This document shows positions 49,230 through 57,378 of a DNA stretch of 64,000 nucleotides, piece after piece (positions within the stretch are counted from its first letter, which is position 1; each line of letters starts with the position of its first letter). Under the pieces are notes generated by a model that saw nothing but the letters and a program-made list of their open reading frames with translations, had not been told where the DNA came from and ran no database searches. The stretch is taken from positions 117,775 through 181,774 of the forward strand of contig NZ_JAOEEA010000011.1 of NCBI RefSeq assembly GCF_029837695.1, read 5' to 3'. The DNA is from Pseudomonas sp. GD04019 (lineage in GTDB: Bacteria; Pseudomonadota; Gammaproteobacteria; Pseudomonadales; Pseudomonadaceae). A program made the position numbers and the translations under genes.

Positions 49230-50573
49230 TCAGCGTCGTTCAAATCGTTCGTAGAGATTCAGCAGCGGCTGGGTCGACAGACCGTGGAACAGGATGCTCA
49301 GGGCCACCACGCTGAGCACCAGGTCGCTGGCTTCGCTGGCGGCCAGGGGCGAGAGGTCGTGGTTGAGGGCGTAGCTGAGGTAGTACAGGCTGCCGATGCC
49401 GCGGATGCCGAACCAGCCGACGAACAGGCGGTGGCCGAGCGGCAGCTGGCGGTTGCGGATCAACAGCACGACCATGGCCGGGCGCACCAGGCAGAACAAG
49501 GCTAGCGCCAGGGGCAGGGCGCGCCAGTCCCAGTGGTAGAACAGCAGGGCGCCGAGCAGGGTCACCAGCAGGATTTCCAGAATGCGTTCGAGCAGCCCGC
49601 CGAAGGAGAGGATGTCGGCCATCAGCGCGCCGGCGGCGATCTGCGGGTGCTCCTCGGGGTCGGAGCCGAACTCCACCAGCACATTCGCCTGGCCTTCCTC
49701 GCGGGGCTCCGGGTTGCCGCTTTCCTCGGCGGGCTCGTCGGTGTGGCTGCTGGTCTCCACTTCGGCATGGCGCAGGCCGAGGCCGGCGGCGAAGGTGGCG
49801 AGGAAGCCCCAGGCGCCGATGAACTCGGCGCAGGCGTACGAGAGGGCGATCAGCGCCAGGGCGAGGAAGTCGTTGGCCGTGACCACTGTGTCGGTGTGGC
49901 GCGCACGCAGGTAGATCACCAGCCGGCCCGTGCCGCGCCCCAGCCAGTAGCCCAGCAGCAGCCCGGCGGGAATGGCCCATAGCACGTCGACGAGCAGCCA
50001 GCGCAGCAGGTCGCCGGTGGGTGGCAGTGCGGACTGATCGGCGATCAGCAGCAGGGCGAGTACGACGAAGGGGAAGGCGATGCCGTCGTTGAAGCCGGCC
50101 TCGCCAGAGATGGCGTAGCGCAGGCGGTCGACATCGCCGGCGCGGCTGACCTGTACCAGGCTCGCCAATACCGGGTCGGTCGGCGAGAGGATGGCGGCCA
50201 CCAGCAGCGCCAAACCCCAGTCCAGGCCCAGCCACAAGTGGCCGACCAGGGTCATGCCGAGGATGGTGCCGACCAGTACCGGGCCGGCCAACAGCCAGGC
50301 TGCGCGCCATTCCATAGCGCGCAGGGGCAGGCGCAGCTTGAGCCCGCCGATGAACAGCGAGACCAGCACCGCCACCTCGGCCAAGTGTTCCAGCCACAGG
50401 CTGATGTGGCCGAGGCCCAGTTGCCAGAGTTCGAGGCCGAAGGGGCCGACGACCAGGCCGAAGGCGAGGTACAGCACCGATGACGACACCGGCAACAGAC
50501 GCAGGTAGGCGGACGCCAGCGCGAGGATCAGCAGCAGGGTACCGAGTACCAGCAGCCACAGGCTGAAGCTCAT
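49230..50573 (-). CDS. Cation/proton antiporter, CPA1-type
   Basis: 447 residues from the ATG at 50573 (CGGAGAACGCC ahead). Around twelve membrane helices. Transport-site motifs lie in VAAILSPTDPVLASLVQ and ISGEAGFNDGIAFPFVVLALLL, which carry the TDP and acidic Glu/Asp of the Na+/H+ antiporter core. A hydrophilic acidic loop (TDEPAEESGNPEPREE) interrupts the C-terminal half. Na+ or K+ specificity is uncertain. Transcribed away from the amylase gene. Confidence 0.88.
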   Translation of the reverse strand: MSFSLWLLVLGTLLLILALASAYLRLLPVSSSVLYLAFGLVVGPFGLELWQLGLGHISLWLEHLAEVAVLVSLFIGGLKLRLPLRAMEWRAAWLLAGPVLVGTILGMTLVGHLWLGLDWGLALLVAAILSPTDPVLASLVQVSRAGDVDRLRYAISGEAGFNDGIAFPFVVLALLLIADQSALPPTGDLLRWLLVDVLWAIPAGLLLGYWLGRGTGRLVIYLRARHTDTVVTANDFLALALIALSYACAEFIGAWGFLATFAAGLGLRHAEVETSSHTDEPAEESGNPEPREEGQANVLVEFGSDPEEHPQIAAGALMADILSFGGLLERILEILLVTLLGALLFYHWDWRALPLALALFCLVRPAMVVLLIRNRQLPLGHRLFVGWFGIRGIGSLYYLSYALNHDLSPLAASEASDLVLSVVALSILFHGLSTQPLLNLYERFERR

Positions 50574-50838
50574 GGCGTTCTCCGTTGGCGTGGGGTAGGA
50601 GAGGGTGGAGGATGCATCGGGAGGCCGCCTCATGGGTCACTCAGTTGAGACGGGGCGGCAGCCCGCGGGGTTCAAGGCGCTTTACGAGGCGGCTGCTCCT
50701 GCAGGCGATCTGCCCGTGCATGCCAGCCGCCATCACGGGCATCGGCACACCAATCCGGTCCGACAGCGCGGCGATTGCCTGAACTTGTACCGTCGCGCTT
50801 GGCTCCATCTAGCAGGGTTCGAGCCGGCGGAGTGGCGG

Positions 50839-52527
50839 ATGGAAGCGAACGATGTGTGGTATGACAGCGCGGTGTCCTATCAGCTGGATGTCGCCACCTT
50901 TCATGATTCCAATGGCGATGGCATCGGCGATTTCCCCGGCCTCACCGCGCGCCTGGACTATCTGCGTCAGCTGGGCATCAACAGCCTGCTGCTGATGCCA
51001 TTCCATCCGTCATCGGAGCTCGACGACGGCTATGACGTGATCGACCACTACGGCATCGACCCGCACCTGGGCAGCTTCGGCGACTTCAGCGCCTTTATCG
51101 ACGAGGCACGGGCGCGCGGCATTCGGGTGCTCCTCGATCTGGTGGTCAACCATACCTCCAGCCAGCATCCCTGGTTCCAGGCCTCGCGCCAGCCGGGCTC
51201 GCCGTTGCGCGACTACTACGTGTGGGTAGAGGAACCGGACGACGATCACGCCGACCAAGTGATGTTCCCCGACCGCTACGACAGTGTCTGGACCTACGAC
51301 GAGCAGGCCGGCGCCTACTACTTCCATCGTTTCCACGACTTCGAGCCATCGCTGAACCACGGCAACCCCAAGGTGCGCCAGGAGGTGATGCGCATCCTCA
51401 GCTTCTGGCTGGCCCTGGGCGTGGACGGCTTCCGGGTGGACGCCGCGCCCTACCTGATACTGCCCAAGGGGCCGGCACAACACTTCAGCGACCCGCATGA
51501 GTACCTGCGCCAGTTGCGTCGCCATACCAGTCGCTATGGCCACGGGGCGCTGCTGGTGGGCGAGGCCAATGTGGCGCCCGAGGAATTGGGACAATTCTTC
51601 GGCGATGGCGACGGGCTGAACCAATTGTTCAATTTCGTCGGGGCCGAACGCATGTTCCTGGCCCTGGCCCGCGAAGACGGCACGCCGATCCGGGAGCTGG
51701 AATCACTGCTGCCACCGCTGCCGCCCAGCGCCCAGTGGATGAACTTCCTGCGCCATCACGACGAGCTGAATCTCACCTGGCTGGACCCGGCTACCCGAGA
51801 GCAATTGCTGGACAGCATTGCGCCCCACGAGCACATGCGCATCTACGGACGCGGCACGCGCCGGCGCCTGGCTCCGCTGCTGGGTGATCCGCGGCGGGTG
51901 CGCCTGGCGCAGAGCCTGCTGTTCAGCCGCAGCGGCGCGCCGCTGCTGTATTACGGCGACGAGCTGGGCATGGGCGACAAGCTGGAGCTGCCGGATCGCT
52001 TTCCGGTGCGTACGCCGATGCAGTGGTCGGCGGAGCGCAACGGCGGTTTCTCCACTGCCGATCCGCAGCGCCTGATCCGGCCGATGATCGACGACGGCGA
52101 ATACGGCTATGCCCGGGTCAATGCCACCGAGCAGTGGCTGCAACCGCAGTCCCAGCTCAACGCCACGCGGACGCTGATCGAGACGCGGCGCTCCTGCCCC
52201 GAGTTCGGCCTGGGTCGCCACGAATTCATCGAGTGCGATGGCGGCGCGGCCGTGCTGGCCGAGAGCTATTTCCTCGATCACGGCCGAGTGGTCTGCGTAC
52301 ACAACCTGTCCCGCAACGCCTGCACGGTACGCATACGGCACCCGGAGCTGGCCGGACGCGATTGCTACGAGCTGATCTCGCGCCAGGTGGCACGGGCCGA
52401 CGCCATCGGCGCGCTGGAGCTGCGGCTGGCGCCCTATGGGTACACCTGGTGGCGGGTCGGCTCGATCTTCTCACCGGCCGAGAACGGTGCCAGCGTGGCT
52501 AGCGCACTTGCGGAAGCACCGAGCTAG
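50839..52527 (+). CDS. GH13 alpha-amylase family enzyme, trehalose-synthase-like, no kinase domain
   Basis: 562 residues from the ATG at 50839 (GCGGAGTGGCGG ahead); the open frame extends 5' but without a start signal. Catalytic barrel: WYDSAVSYQLDVATFHDSNGDGIGDFPGL, nucleophile LGVDGFRVDAAPYLIL, acid LLVGEANVAPEELGQF and NFLRHHDELNLTWLD. It is close to the TreS half of 43115 (same GDGIGDF and HHDEL blocks) but ends without a maltokinase. Likely a second trehalose/maltose isomerase, amylosucrase-like enzyme or glucosidase. Its 3' end overlaps the convergent LLM gene by 29 bases. Confidence 0.86.
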   Translation: MEANDVWYDSAVSYQLDVATFHDSNGDGIGDFPGLTARLDYLRQLGINSLLLMPFHPSSELDDGYDVIDHYGIDPHLGSFGDFSAFIDEARARGIRVLLDLVVNHTSSQHPWFQASRQPGSPLRDYYVWVEEPDDDHADQVMFPDRYDSVWTYDEQAGAYYFHRFHDFEPSLNHGNPKVRQEVMRILSFWLALGVDGFRVDAAPYLILPKGPAQHFSDPHEYLRQLRRHTSRYGHGALLVGEANVAPEELGQFFGDGDGLNQLFNFVGAERMFLALAREDGTPIRELESLLPPLPPSAQWMNFLRHHDELNLTWLDPATREQLLDSIAPHEHMRIYGRGTRRRLAPLLGDPRRVRLAQSLLFSRSGAPLLYYGDELGMGDKLELPDRFPVRTPMQWSAERNGGFSTADPQRLIRPMIDDGEYGYARVNATEQWLQPQSQLNATRTLIETRRSCPEFGLGRHEFIECDGGAAVLAESYFLDHGRVVCVHNLSRNACTVRIRHPELAGRDCYELISRQVARADAIGALELRLAPYGYTWWRVGSIFSPAENGASVASALAEAPS

Positions 52528-53458
52528 CGAAGGCCTCGATGAAGCGCTGCTGGTGGCGGTTGACGTTGTGCAGGTAGATGCGCTCGAAGCCCTGCTGCAG
52601 ATCGGCGTGCAGCCAGGCGGCGTGTTGCGCCAGGTCGCTGCCGATGCGTACCTGGTCGCGCAGATCCTCGGGGCGCACCGTACGGGCCGCCGCTTCGAAC
52701 GCCTCGACGCTGTTGAGATCCTGGGTGAGCAAGCCGGGCAGCACGTTGGTACGCCATTGCTGATGGGCTCCGGCGAGGGCCTCCGCGTCGCTTGCGGCAT
52801 AGGACAGCTTGGCCTGCAGCAGCAGGGGCTTGCCGGCGCCACCGCCGTCGCGGAAGGCGTCAACGATGCGTTGCTGCTGCTCCGGCGCGCTGCTGACCGT
52901 GATCATGCCGTCCGCCCAGCTTCCCGCCCAGCGCGCGGTCTCTTCCGAAAGCACCGCGGCGTACAGCGCCGGCGGGCGTGACGGCAGGCTGTACAGCCGT
53001 GCCCGTTCCACCCTGATCAGGCCATCGCACGATACTTCCTCGCCGGCCCACAGGGCGCGGATGATCGCCACCGCCTCGACCAGACGGGCATTGCGTTCCG
53101 CCTTGGGCGGCCAGCGCTCGCCGGTGATCGATTCATTGATCGCCTCGCCGCTGCCCACAGCCAGCCAGAAGCGCCCCGGATACATCTGCGCCAGGGTCGC
53201 GCTGGCCTGGGCGATCAGCGCCGGGTGGTAGCGGAAGCACGGTGTGTTGACCACACCCAGGTCGAAGGCGGTGCCCTGCAGCGCGGCGCCCAGCCAGGAC
53301 CAGGCGAAGCCGCTTTCGCCCTGGCTTTCGCTCCACGGATGGAAGTGATCCGAGCACATGCCGGCGGCGAAGCCGGCGTGTTCGGCCTGCAGCAGCAGTT
53401 GCAGCAGTTCGCCGGGCGGGAACTGTTCGTGGGAGGCGTGATAGCCGATCACGGGCAT
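52499..53458 (-). CDS. LLM-class flavin-dependent oxidoreductase (TIGR03885-like)
   Basis: 319 residues from the ATG at 53458 (GAGGTGCGCCCC ahead). TIM-barrel bacterial-luciferase fold: IGYHASHEQFPPGELLQLLLQAEHAGF, CSDHFHPWSESQGESGFAWSWLGA, and FWLAVGSGEAINESITGERWP, all typical of the F420/FMN LLM group. The cofactor is likely FMN in this host. The substrate is unknown. Lies downstream of cioAB and converges on the amylase gene with a 29-base overlap. Confidence 0.87.
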   Translation of the reverse strand: MPVIGYHASHEQFPPGELLQLLLQAEHAGFAAGMCSDHFHPWSESQGESGFAWSWLGAALQGTAFDLGVVNTPCFRYHPALIAQASATLAQMYPGRFWLAVGSGEAINESITGERWPPKAERNARLVEAVAIIRALWAGEEVSCDGLIRVERARLYSLPSRPPALYAAVLSEETARWAGSWADGMITVSSAPEQQQRIVDAFRDGGGAGKPLLLQAKLSYAASDAEALAGAHQQWRTNVLPGLLTQDLNSVEAFEAAARTVRPEDLRDQVRIGSDLAQHAAWLHADLQQGFERIYLHNVNRHQQRFIEAFASSVLPQVR

Positions 53459-53468
53459 GGGGCGCACC

Positions 53469-53615
53469 TCAACTGGGAGTGGTCAGGCCCGCGGCGCTCA
53501 TCAGCAGGCGCAGCAGCCAGGCGAGCAGCGCCAGGGTCAGCACGCTGCCGGTCCATAGCGCCACCAGCCAGGCCAGGCGGCGCCACAGCGAGGGTTCAGT
53601 GGTAGCCCTGGTCAT
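53469..53615 (-). CDS. DUF2474-type small membrane subunit of the Cio oxidase (CydX-like)
   Basis: 48 residues, MTRATTEPSLWRRLAWLVAL then a single hydrophobic helix (WTGSVLTLALLAWLLRLLM). Its ATG lies inside the end of cioB, overlapping by 20 bases, the arrangement of the tiny third subunit of bd-type oxidases (CydX/CydY or DUF2474). Such subunits stabilise the haem-bearing core. Homology is inferred from position, size and the WRR-x-x-W start. Confidence 0.75.
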   Translation of the reverse strand: MTRATTEPSLWRRLAWLVALWTGSVLTLALLAWLLRLLMSAAGLTTPS

Positions 53616-54603
53616 GTGTCACCTTGCCGCGGAACACGTAGTAGCTCCAGGCCGTGTAGCCGAGGATGAAGGGGATGATCAGCAGCGCGCCGACCAGGGC
53701 GAAACCCTGGCTCTGCGGCGGCGCGGCGGCGTCCCAGAAGGTGATCGACGGCGGCACTATGTGCGGCCACAGGCTGATGCCGAGGCCGGCGTAGCCGAGG
53801 AAGATCAGCACCAGGGTCAGCACGAACGGCTTGGCGTTGTCGTAGTTGGCCACCGAGCGCAGCAGTTGCTGGAAGGTCAGCAACACCAGCAGCGGCACCG
53901 GCAGGAACCAGAACAGGTTGGGCAGGCTGAACCACCGCTTGGCGATGGCCTCATGGGCCAGCGGCGTCCACAGGCTGACGATGCCGATCACTACCAGCAG
54001 CACCAGGGCCAGCGGGCGCGCCAGGTCGTGCATGCGCTCCTGCAGCGGGCCTTCGGTGCGCATGATCAGCCAGGTGCAGCCGAGCAGGCAGTAGGCGACC
54101 ACCAGGCCCAGGCCGCAGAAGAGCGGGAATGGCGCCAGCCAGTCCAGCGAGCCGCCGGCGAACTGTCCGTCACGCACCGGCAGGCCCTCGATAAAGGCGC
54201 CGAGCACCACGCCCTGGGAAAAGGTGGCGACCAGCGACCCGCCGATGAAGGCCTTGTCCCACACATGGCGCCAGTGTTCGGAGGCCTTGAAGCGGAACTC
54301 GAAGGCCACGCCGCGGAAGATCAGGCCGATCAGCATGAAGATCAGCGGCAGGTACACGGCCGACAGCACCACCGCATAGGCCAGCGGAAAGGCGCAGAAC
54401 AGGCCCGCACCGCCGAGCACCAGCCAGGTCTCGTTGCCGTCCCAGATCGGCGCCACCGTGTTCATCATCACGTCGCGGTCGCCGCGCTCGCGGAAGAACG
54501 GGTAGAGCATGCCGATGCCCAGGTCGAAGCCATCCATAACCACATACATCATCACGCTAAAGGCGATGATCAGGGCCCAGATCAGCGACAGTTCGATGCC
54601 CAT
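53596..54603 (-). CDS. cioB: Cyanide-insensitive terminal oxidase, subunit II
   Basis: 335 residues, eight to nine membrane helices. It opens IELSLIWALIIAFSVMMYVVMDGFDLGIGML with the conserved MDGFDLG, followed by APIWDGNETWLVLGGAGLFCAFP. Together with CioA it forms a quinol oxidase lacking the haem-d signature, as in the P. aeruginosa cyanide-insensitive oxidase. Directly follows cioA with a three-base gap. Confidence 0.94.
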   Translation of the reverse strand: MGIELSLIWALIIAFSVMMYVVMDGFDLGIGMLYPFFRERGDRDVMMNTVAPIWDGNETWLVLGGAGLFCAFPLAYAVVLSAVYLPLIFMLIGLIFRGVAFEFRFKASEHWRHVWDKAFIGGSLVATFSQGVVLGAFIEGLPVRDGQFAGGSLDWLAPFPLFCGLGLVVAYCLLGCTWLIMRTEGPLQERMHDLARPLALVLLVVIGIVSLWTPLAHEAIAKRWFSLPNLFWFLPVPLLVLLTFQQLLRSVANYDNAKPFVLTLVLIFLGYAGLGISLWPHIVPPSITFWDAAAPPQSQGFALVGALLIIPFILGYTAWSYYVFRGKVTHDQGYH

Positions 54604-54606
54604 GTC

Positions 54607-56010
54607 TCAGCCCTCGTCCACTCGTTCTTCCGGCGCCGACAGCGGTCGTGCCGGAGTGCGCGGCCGGCCGGCGCCGCCGTCGTTGGTCTCGCGGCCCTCG
54701 TGGGGCACCGGCCCCTTGCGTACCAGGCGCAGCACATAGACCAGGCCCACGCCGAAGACGAAGAAGTACACCACCACGAAGGTCACCAGGCTGATGCTCA
54801 TCTGCGTGGCGCTGTGCAGCGACACCGCATCGCGGGTGCGCATCAGCCCGTAGATCACCCAGGGCTGGCGGCCGATCTCGGTGGTGAACCAGCCGGCGAG
54901 TATCGCGATCAGGCCGCTGGGACCCATCAGCAGGGTCAGGCGCAGGAAGGCCTTCGACTGGTACAGACGGTCGCGCCAGCGCAGCCACAGGCTCCACAGG
55001 CCGGTGAAGATCATCAGCAGGCCAAGGCCGACCATGATGCGGAAGGTCCAGAACACGATGGTGGCGTTGGGCCGATCCTCGGGCGGGAAATCCTTCAGCG
55101 CGGGGATCGGCTCGGTCAGGCTGTGGTTGAGGATCAGGCTGCCGAGTACCGGTATCTCCACGGCGAAGCGGGTTTCCTCGCGCTGCATGTCCGGCCAGCC
55201 GAACAGGATCAGCGGGGTAGGGCCCGGCTCGTCGTTGCTCCAGTGGCCCTCGATGGCGGCGATCTTCGCCGGCTGGTGCTTGAGGGTGTTGAGGCCGTGG
55301 GCATCGCCGATCAGCGCCTGCAGCGGCGCCACCAGCAGGGCCATCCACATGGCCATCGAGAGCATCTTGCGCACGCCCGGGTTGTCGTTGCCGCGCAGCA
55401 GGTGCCAGGCCGCCGAGGAGCCGACGAAGAAGGCGGTGGCGAGGAAGGCGGCCACCGCCATATGGGTCAGGCGGTAGGGGAAGGAGGGGTTGAAGATCAC
55501 CGCCAGCCAGTCCACCGGGATCACCCGGCCATCGATGATTTCGTAGCCCTGGGGCGTGTGCATCCAGCTGTTGGACGCGAGGATCCAGAAGGTCGAGATC
55601 AGCGTGCCGATGGCCACCATCACCGTGGCGAAGAAATGCAGGCGCGGGCCGACGCGGTTCCAGCCGAACAGCATGACGCCGAGAAAGCCGGCCTCGAGGA
55701 AGAAGGCGGTCAGCACCTCGTAGGTCAGCAACGGCCCGGTGACGCTGCCGGCGAAGGTGGAGAAGCGGCTCCAGTTGGTGCCGAACTGGTAGGCCATGAC
55801 CAGCCCGGAAACCACGCCCATGCCGAAGTTGACGGCGAAGATCTTCAGCCAGAAGTGGTAGAGGTCGCGATAGACCTCTTTCTCGGTCTTCAGCCAGAGC
55901 GCCTCGAGCACGGCCAGGTAACTGGCCAGGCCGATGGTGATGGCCGGGAACAGGATGTGAAAGGAAATGGTGAAGGCGAACTGGATGCGCGCCAGGTCCA
56001 GGGCTTCCAT
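54607..56010 (-). CDS. cioA: Cyanide-insensitive terminal oxidase, subunit I
   Basis: 467 residues. It begins MEALDLARIQFAFTISFHILFPA, with the first haem His, and has GVVSGLVMAYQFGTNWSRFS, LLTYEVLTAFFLEAGFLGVMLFGW and the second His in FPYRLTHMAVAAFLA. The quinol-binding loop is short, the CioA form rather than the longer E. coli CydA form. Provides cyanide-resistant respiration in P. aeruginosa, where it supports growth under cyanide production. First gene of the cioA-cioB-DUF2474 operon. Confidence 0.95.
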   Translation of the reverse strand: MEALDLARIQFAFTISFHILFPAITIGLASYLAVLEALWLKTEKEVYRDLYHFWLKIFAVNFGMGVVSGLVMAYQFGTNWSRFSTFAGSVTGPLLTYEVLTAFFLEAGFLGVMLFGWNRVGPRLHFFATVMVAIGTLISTFWILASNSWMHTPQGYEIIDGRVIPVDWLAVIFNPSFPYRLTHMAVAAFLATAFFVGSSAAWHLLRGNDNPGVRKMLSMAMWMALLVAPLQALIGDAHGLNTLKHQPAKIAAIEGHWSNDEPGPTPLILFGWPDMQREETRFAVEIPVLGSLILNHSLTEPIPALKDFPPEDRPNATIVFWTFRIMVGLGLLMIFTGLWSLWLRWRDRLYQSKAFLRLTLLMGPSGLIAILAGWFTTEIGRQPWVIYGLMRTRDAVSLHSATQMSISLVTFVVVYFFVFGVGLVYVLRLVRKGPVPHEGRETNDGGAGRPRTPARPLSAPEERVDEG

Positions 56011-56023
56011 GTCAGTCTCGCGG

Positions 56024-56530
56024 TCAGGACAGCGGGTGGGCTCGGGTCAGCATGCGCGCCGACTCAAGGTGATGCTTGAGCACCGGCAGCTTGGCCCGGG
56101 CAAAGGCCTGCAGCTCGGGGTCGCCCTGCTCGGCGGCCTGGTTGAACAGGGCAATGCTGTTCTCGTAGCTGCGCGCCTGCAGGTCGGCGTAGAGGGCGTC
56201 GAAGTTGTCACCGCTCAGCTGCTGCAGCTGCGGCTTGCTGCGCTTCAGCAGCTCGGCATCGGCCGGCAGGTTGACCTGACGGGTGCGCGCGAAGGTCTGC
56301 AGATCGGCGTTCTCGCGCGGGTGGTGATCGATGACCTGCTGGGCGAAGTCCTTCACATCCGCCGACTGGCTGAGGCGCAGCGCCAGCTGGGCCGCCTCGG
56401 TCTCGGCGATGCGGGCAACCACGGCCTGCTCGACGAAGGTCTGGGTATCGACGGTGGGCGCCGCCAGCAGCGGGTTTGTGGCGAACAGCAGCAGCCATAG
56501 ACCGGCGCTGCGCAGGGTGTTTCTGGCCAT
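56024..56530 (-). CDS. DUF4142 periplasmic protein
   Basis: 168 residues with a signal peptide (~23 residues, ending LLAAP). The rest is helical: FVEQAVVARIAETEAAQLALRLSQSADVKDFAQQVIDHH and the repeat-like second half FDALYADLQARSYENSIALFNQAAE. This is the four-helix ferritin-like DUF4142 fold. Function unknown. It lies just upstream of cioA on the same strand (13-base gap) and may be co-transcribed. Confidence 0.85.
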   Translation of the reverse strand: MARNTLRSAGLWLLLFATNPLLAAPTVDTQTFVEQAVVARIAETEAAQLALRLSQSADVKDFAQQVIDHHPRENADLQTFARTRQVNLPADAELLKRSKPQLQQLSGDNFDALYADLQARSYENSIALFNQAAEQGDPELQAFARAKLPVLKHHLESARMLTRAHPLS

Positions 56531-56607
56531 GGCGAGCCTCCGAAGCCGTTGCAGAATCTAGGTTTGTGACGAGGGCGCTGGGGCAGGGTTCAAATTTTCT
56601 CCCTGGC

Positions 56608-57378
56608 TCAGGAGTAGATCGCCAGGTGGTGCGGGTAGTCGCCGACCCGTGCGCCCATCACCATCTCGCCGATCCAACTGGTGAGGATCGAGGTGTAGGC
56701 GCGCTGGTCGCTGTCGTTGCTCAGCGAGTGGTCGGCGCCATCGACGATGCGGTGGGTCAGCGAGTGCGCCTTGACGAAGGCGGCGCGATAGCTCATCAGC
56801 GTGGTGTGCGGCACGAAATCGTCGTGTTCCGACTCCACCAGCAGTACGTCGCCCTCGAACTCGGAGCAGGCGGACAACGCGCGATTGCCCTGGGGCGGCA
56901 CGAAGGTGCGGCGATACTCGGCCAGGCGCTCGCGATCGAGCTGGTGCTTGGGCCTGTCCCATTCCTCGTCCCAGTACAGTGCCGGCACGCGCAGGGCCAG
57001 CCATCTGACGGGGCGCAGGGTGCTGAGGATGGCCGAGAGGTAGCCCCCATAGCTGGTGCCGATCACCGCGATGGCTCCGGTGTCGGTGGCCGGGTGGCTG
57101 GCCAGGCGGTCGTAGGCGGCGACTATGTCGGCCAGGTTCTGCTCGCGGGTCACACTCTGCTTGCGCGACTGGGTACGTTCATGGCCGCGCAGGTCGAAGG
57201 TCAGGCATACGCAGCCCAGCCCCGCGATGCCCTTGGCGCGGGCCAGGTCGCGTTGCTGGCTCCCGCCCCAGCCGTGAACGAAGAGGATTCCCGGCACCTT
57301 GGTCTGCGGCGAGACCATGGTCCCGGCTATCGTTTCTTCCTCCACCATGATTTCCACTTTCTCGCTATGGGATGCCAT
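56608..57378 (-). CDS. Alpha/beta hydrolase (dienelactone-hydrolase-like)
   Basis: 256 residues. It opens with a beta strand EKVEIMVEEETIAGTMVSP, then PGILFVHGWGGSQQRDLARAKGIAGLGC (oxyanion region), nucleophile elbow AVIGTSYGGYLSAIL (Ser in GTSYGG) and a C-terminal His in DGADHSLSND. No signal peptide. The substrate is unknown. Its start overlaps the end of the DUF3182 gene by 14 bases, so both are in one transcript. Confidence 0.86.
   Translation of the reverse strand: MASHSEKVEIMVEEETIAGTMVSPQTKVPGILFVHGWGGSQQRDLARAKGIAGLGCVCLTFDLRGHERTQSRKQSVTREQNLADIVAAYDRLASHPATDTGAIAVIGTSYGGYLSAILSTLRPVRWLALRVPALYWDEEWDRPKHQLDRERLAEYRRTFVPPQGNRALSACSEFEGDVLLVESEHDDFVPHTTLMSYRAAFVKAHSLTHRIVDGADHSLSNDSDQRAYTSILTSWIGEMVMGARVGDYPHHLAIYS

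Noticed and set aside
49240..50640. Second minus-strand frame co-extensive with the antiporter gene
   Set aside because: Frame-shifted shadow: the other frame has membrane helices and antiporter motifs, this one is Arg/Pro/Ala-rich without them.
53479..56079. 866-codon plus-strand frame across cioAB
   Set aside because: Antisense to two clear oxidase subunits; His/Gln/Asp-rich shadow translation.
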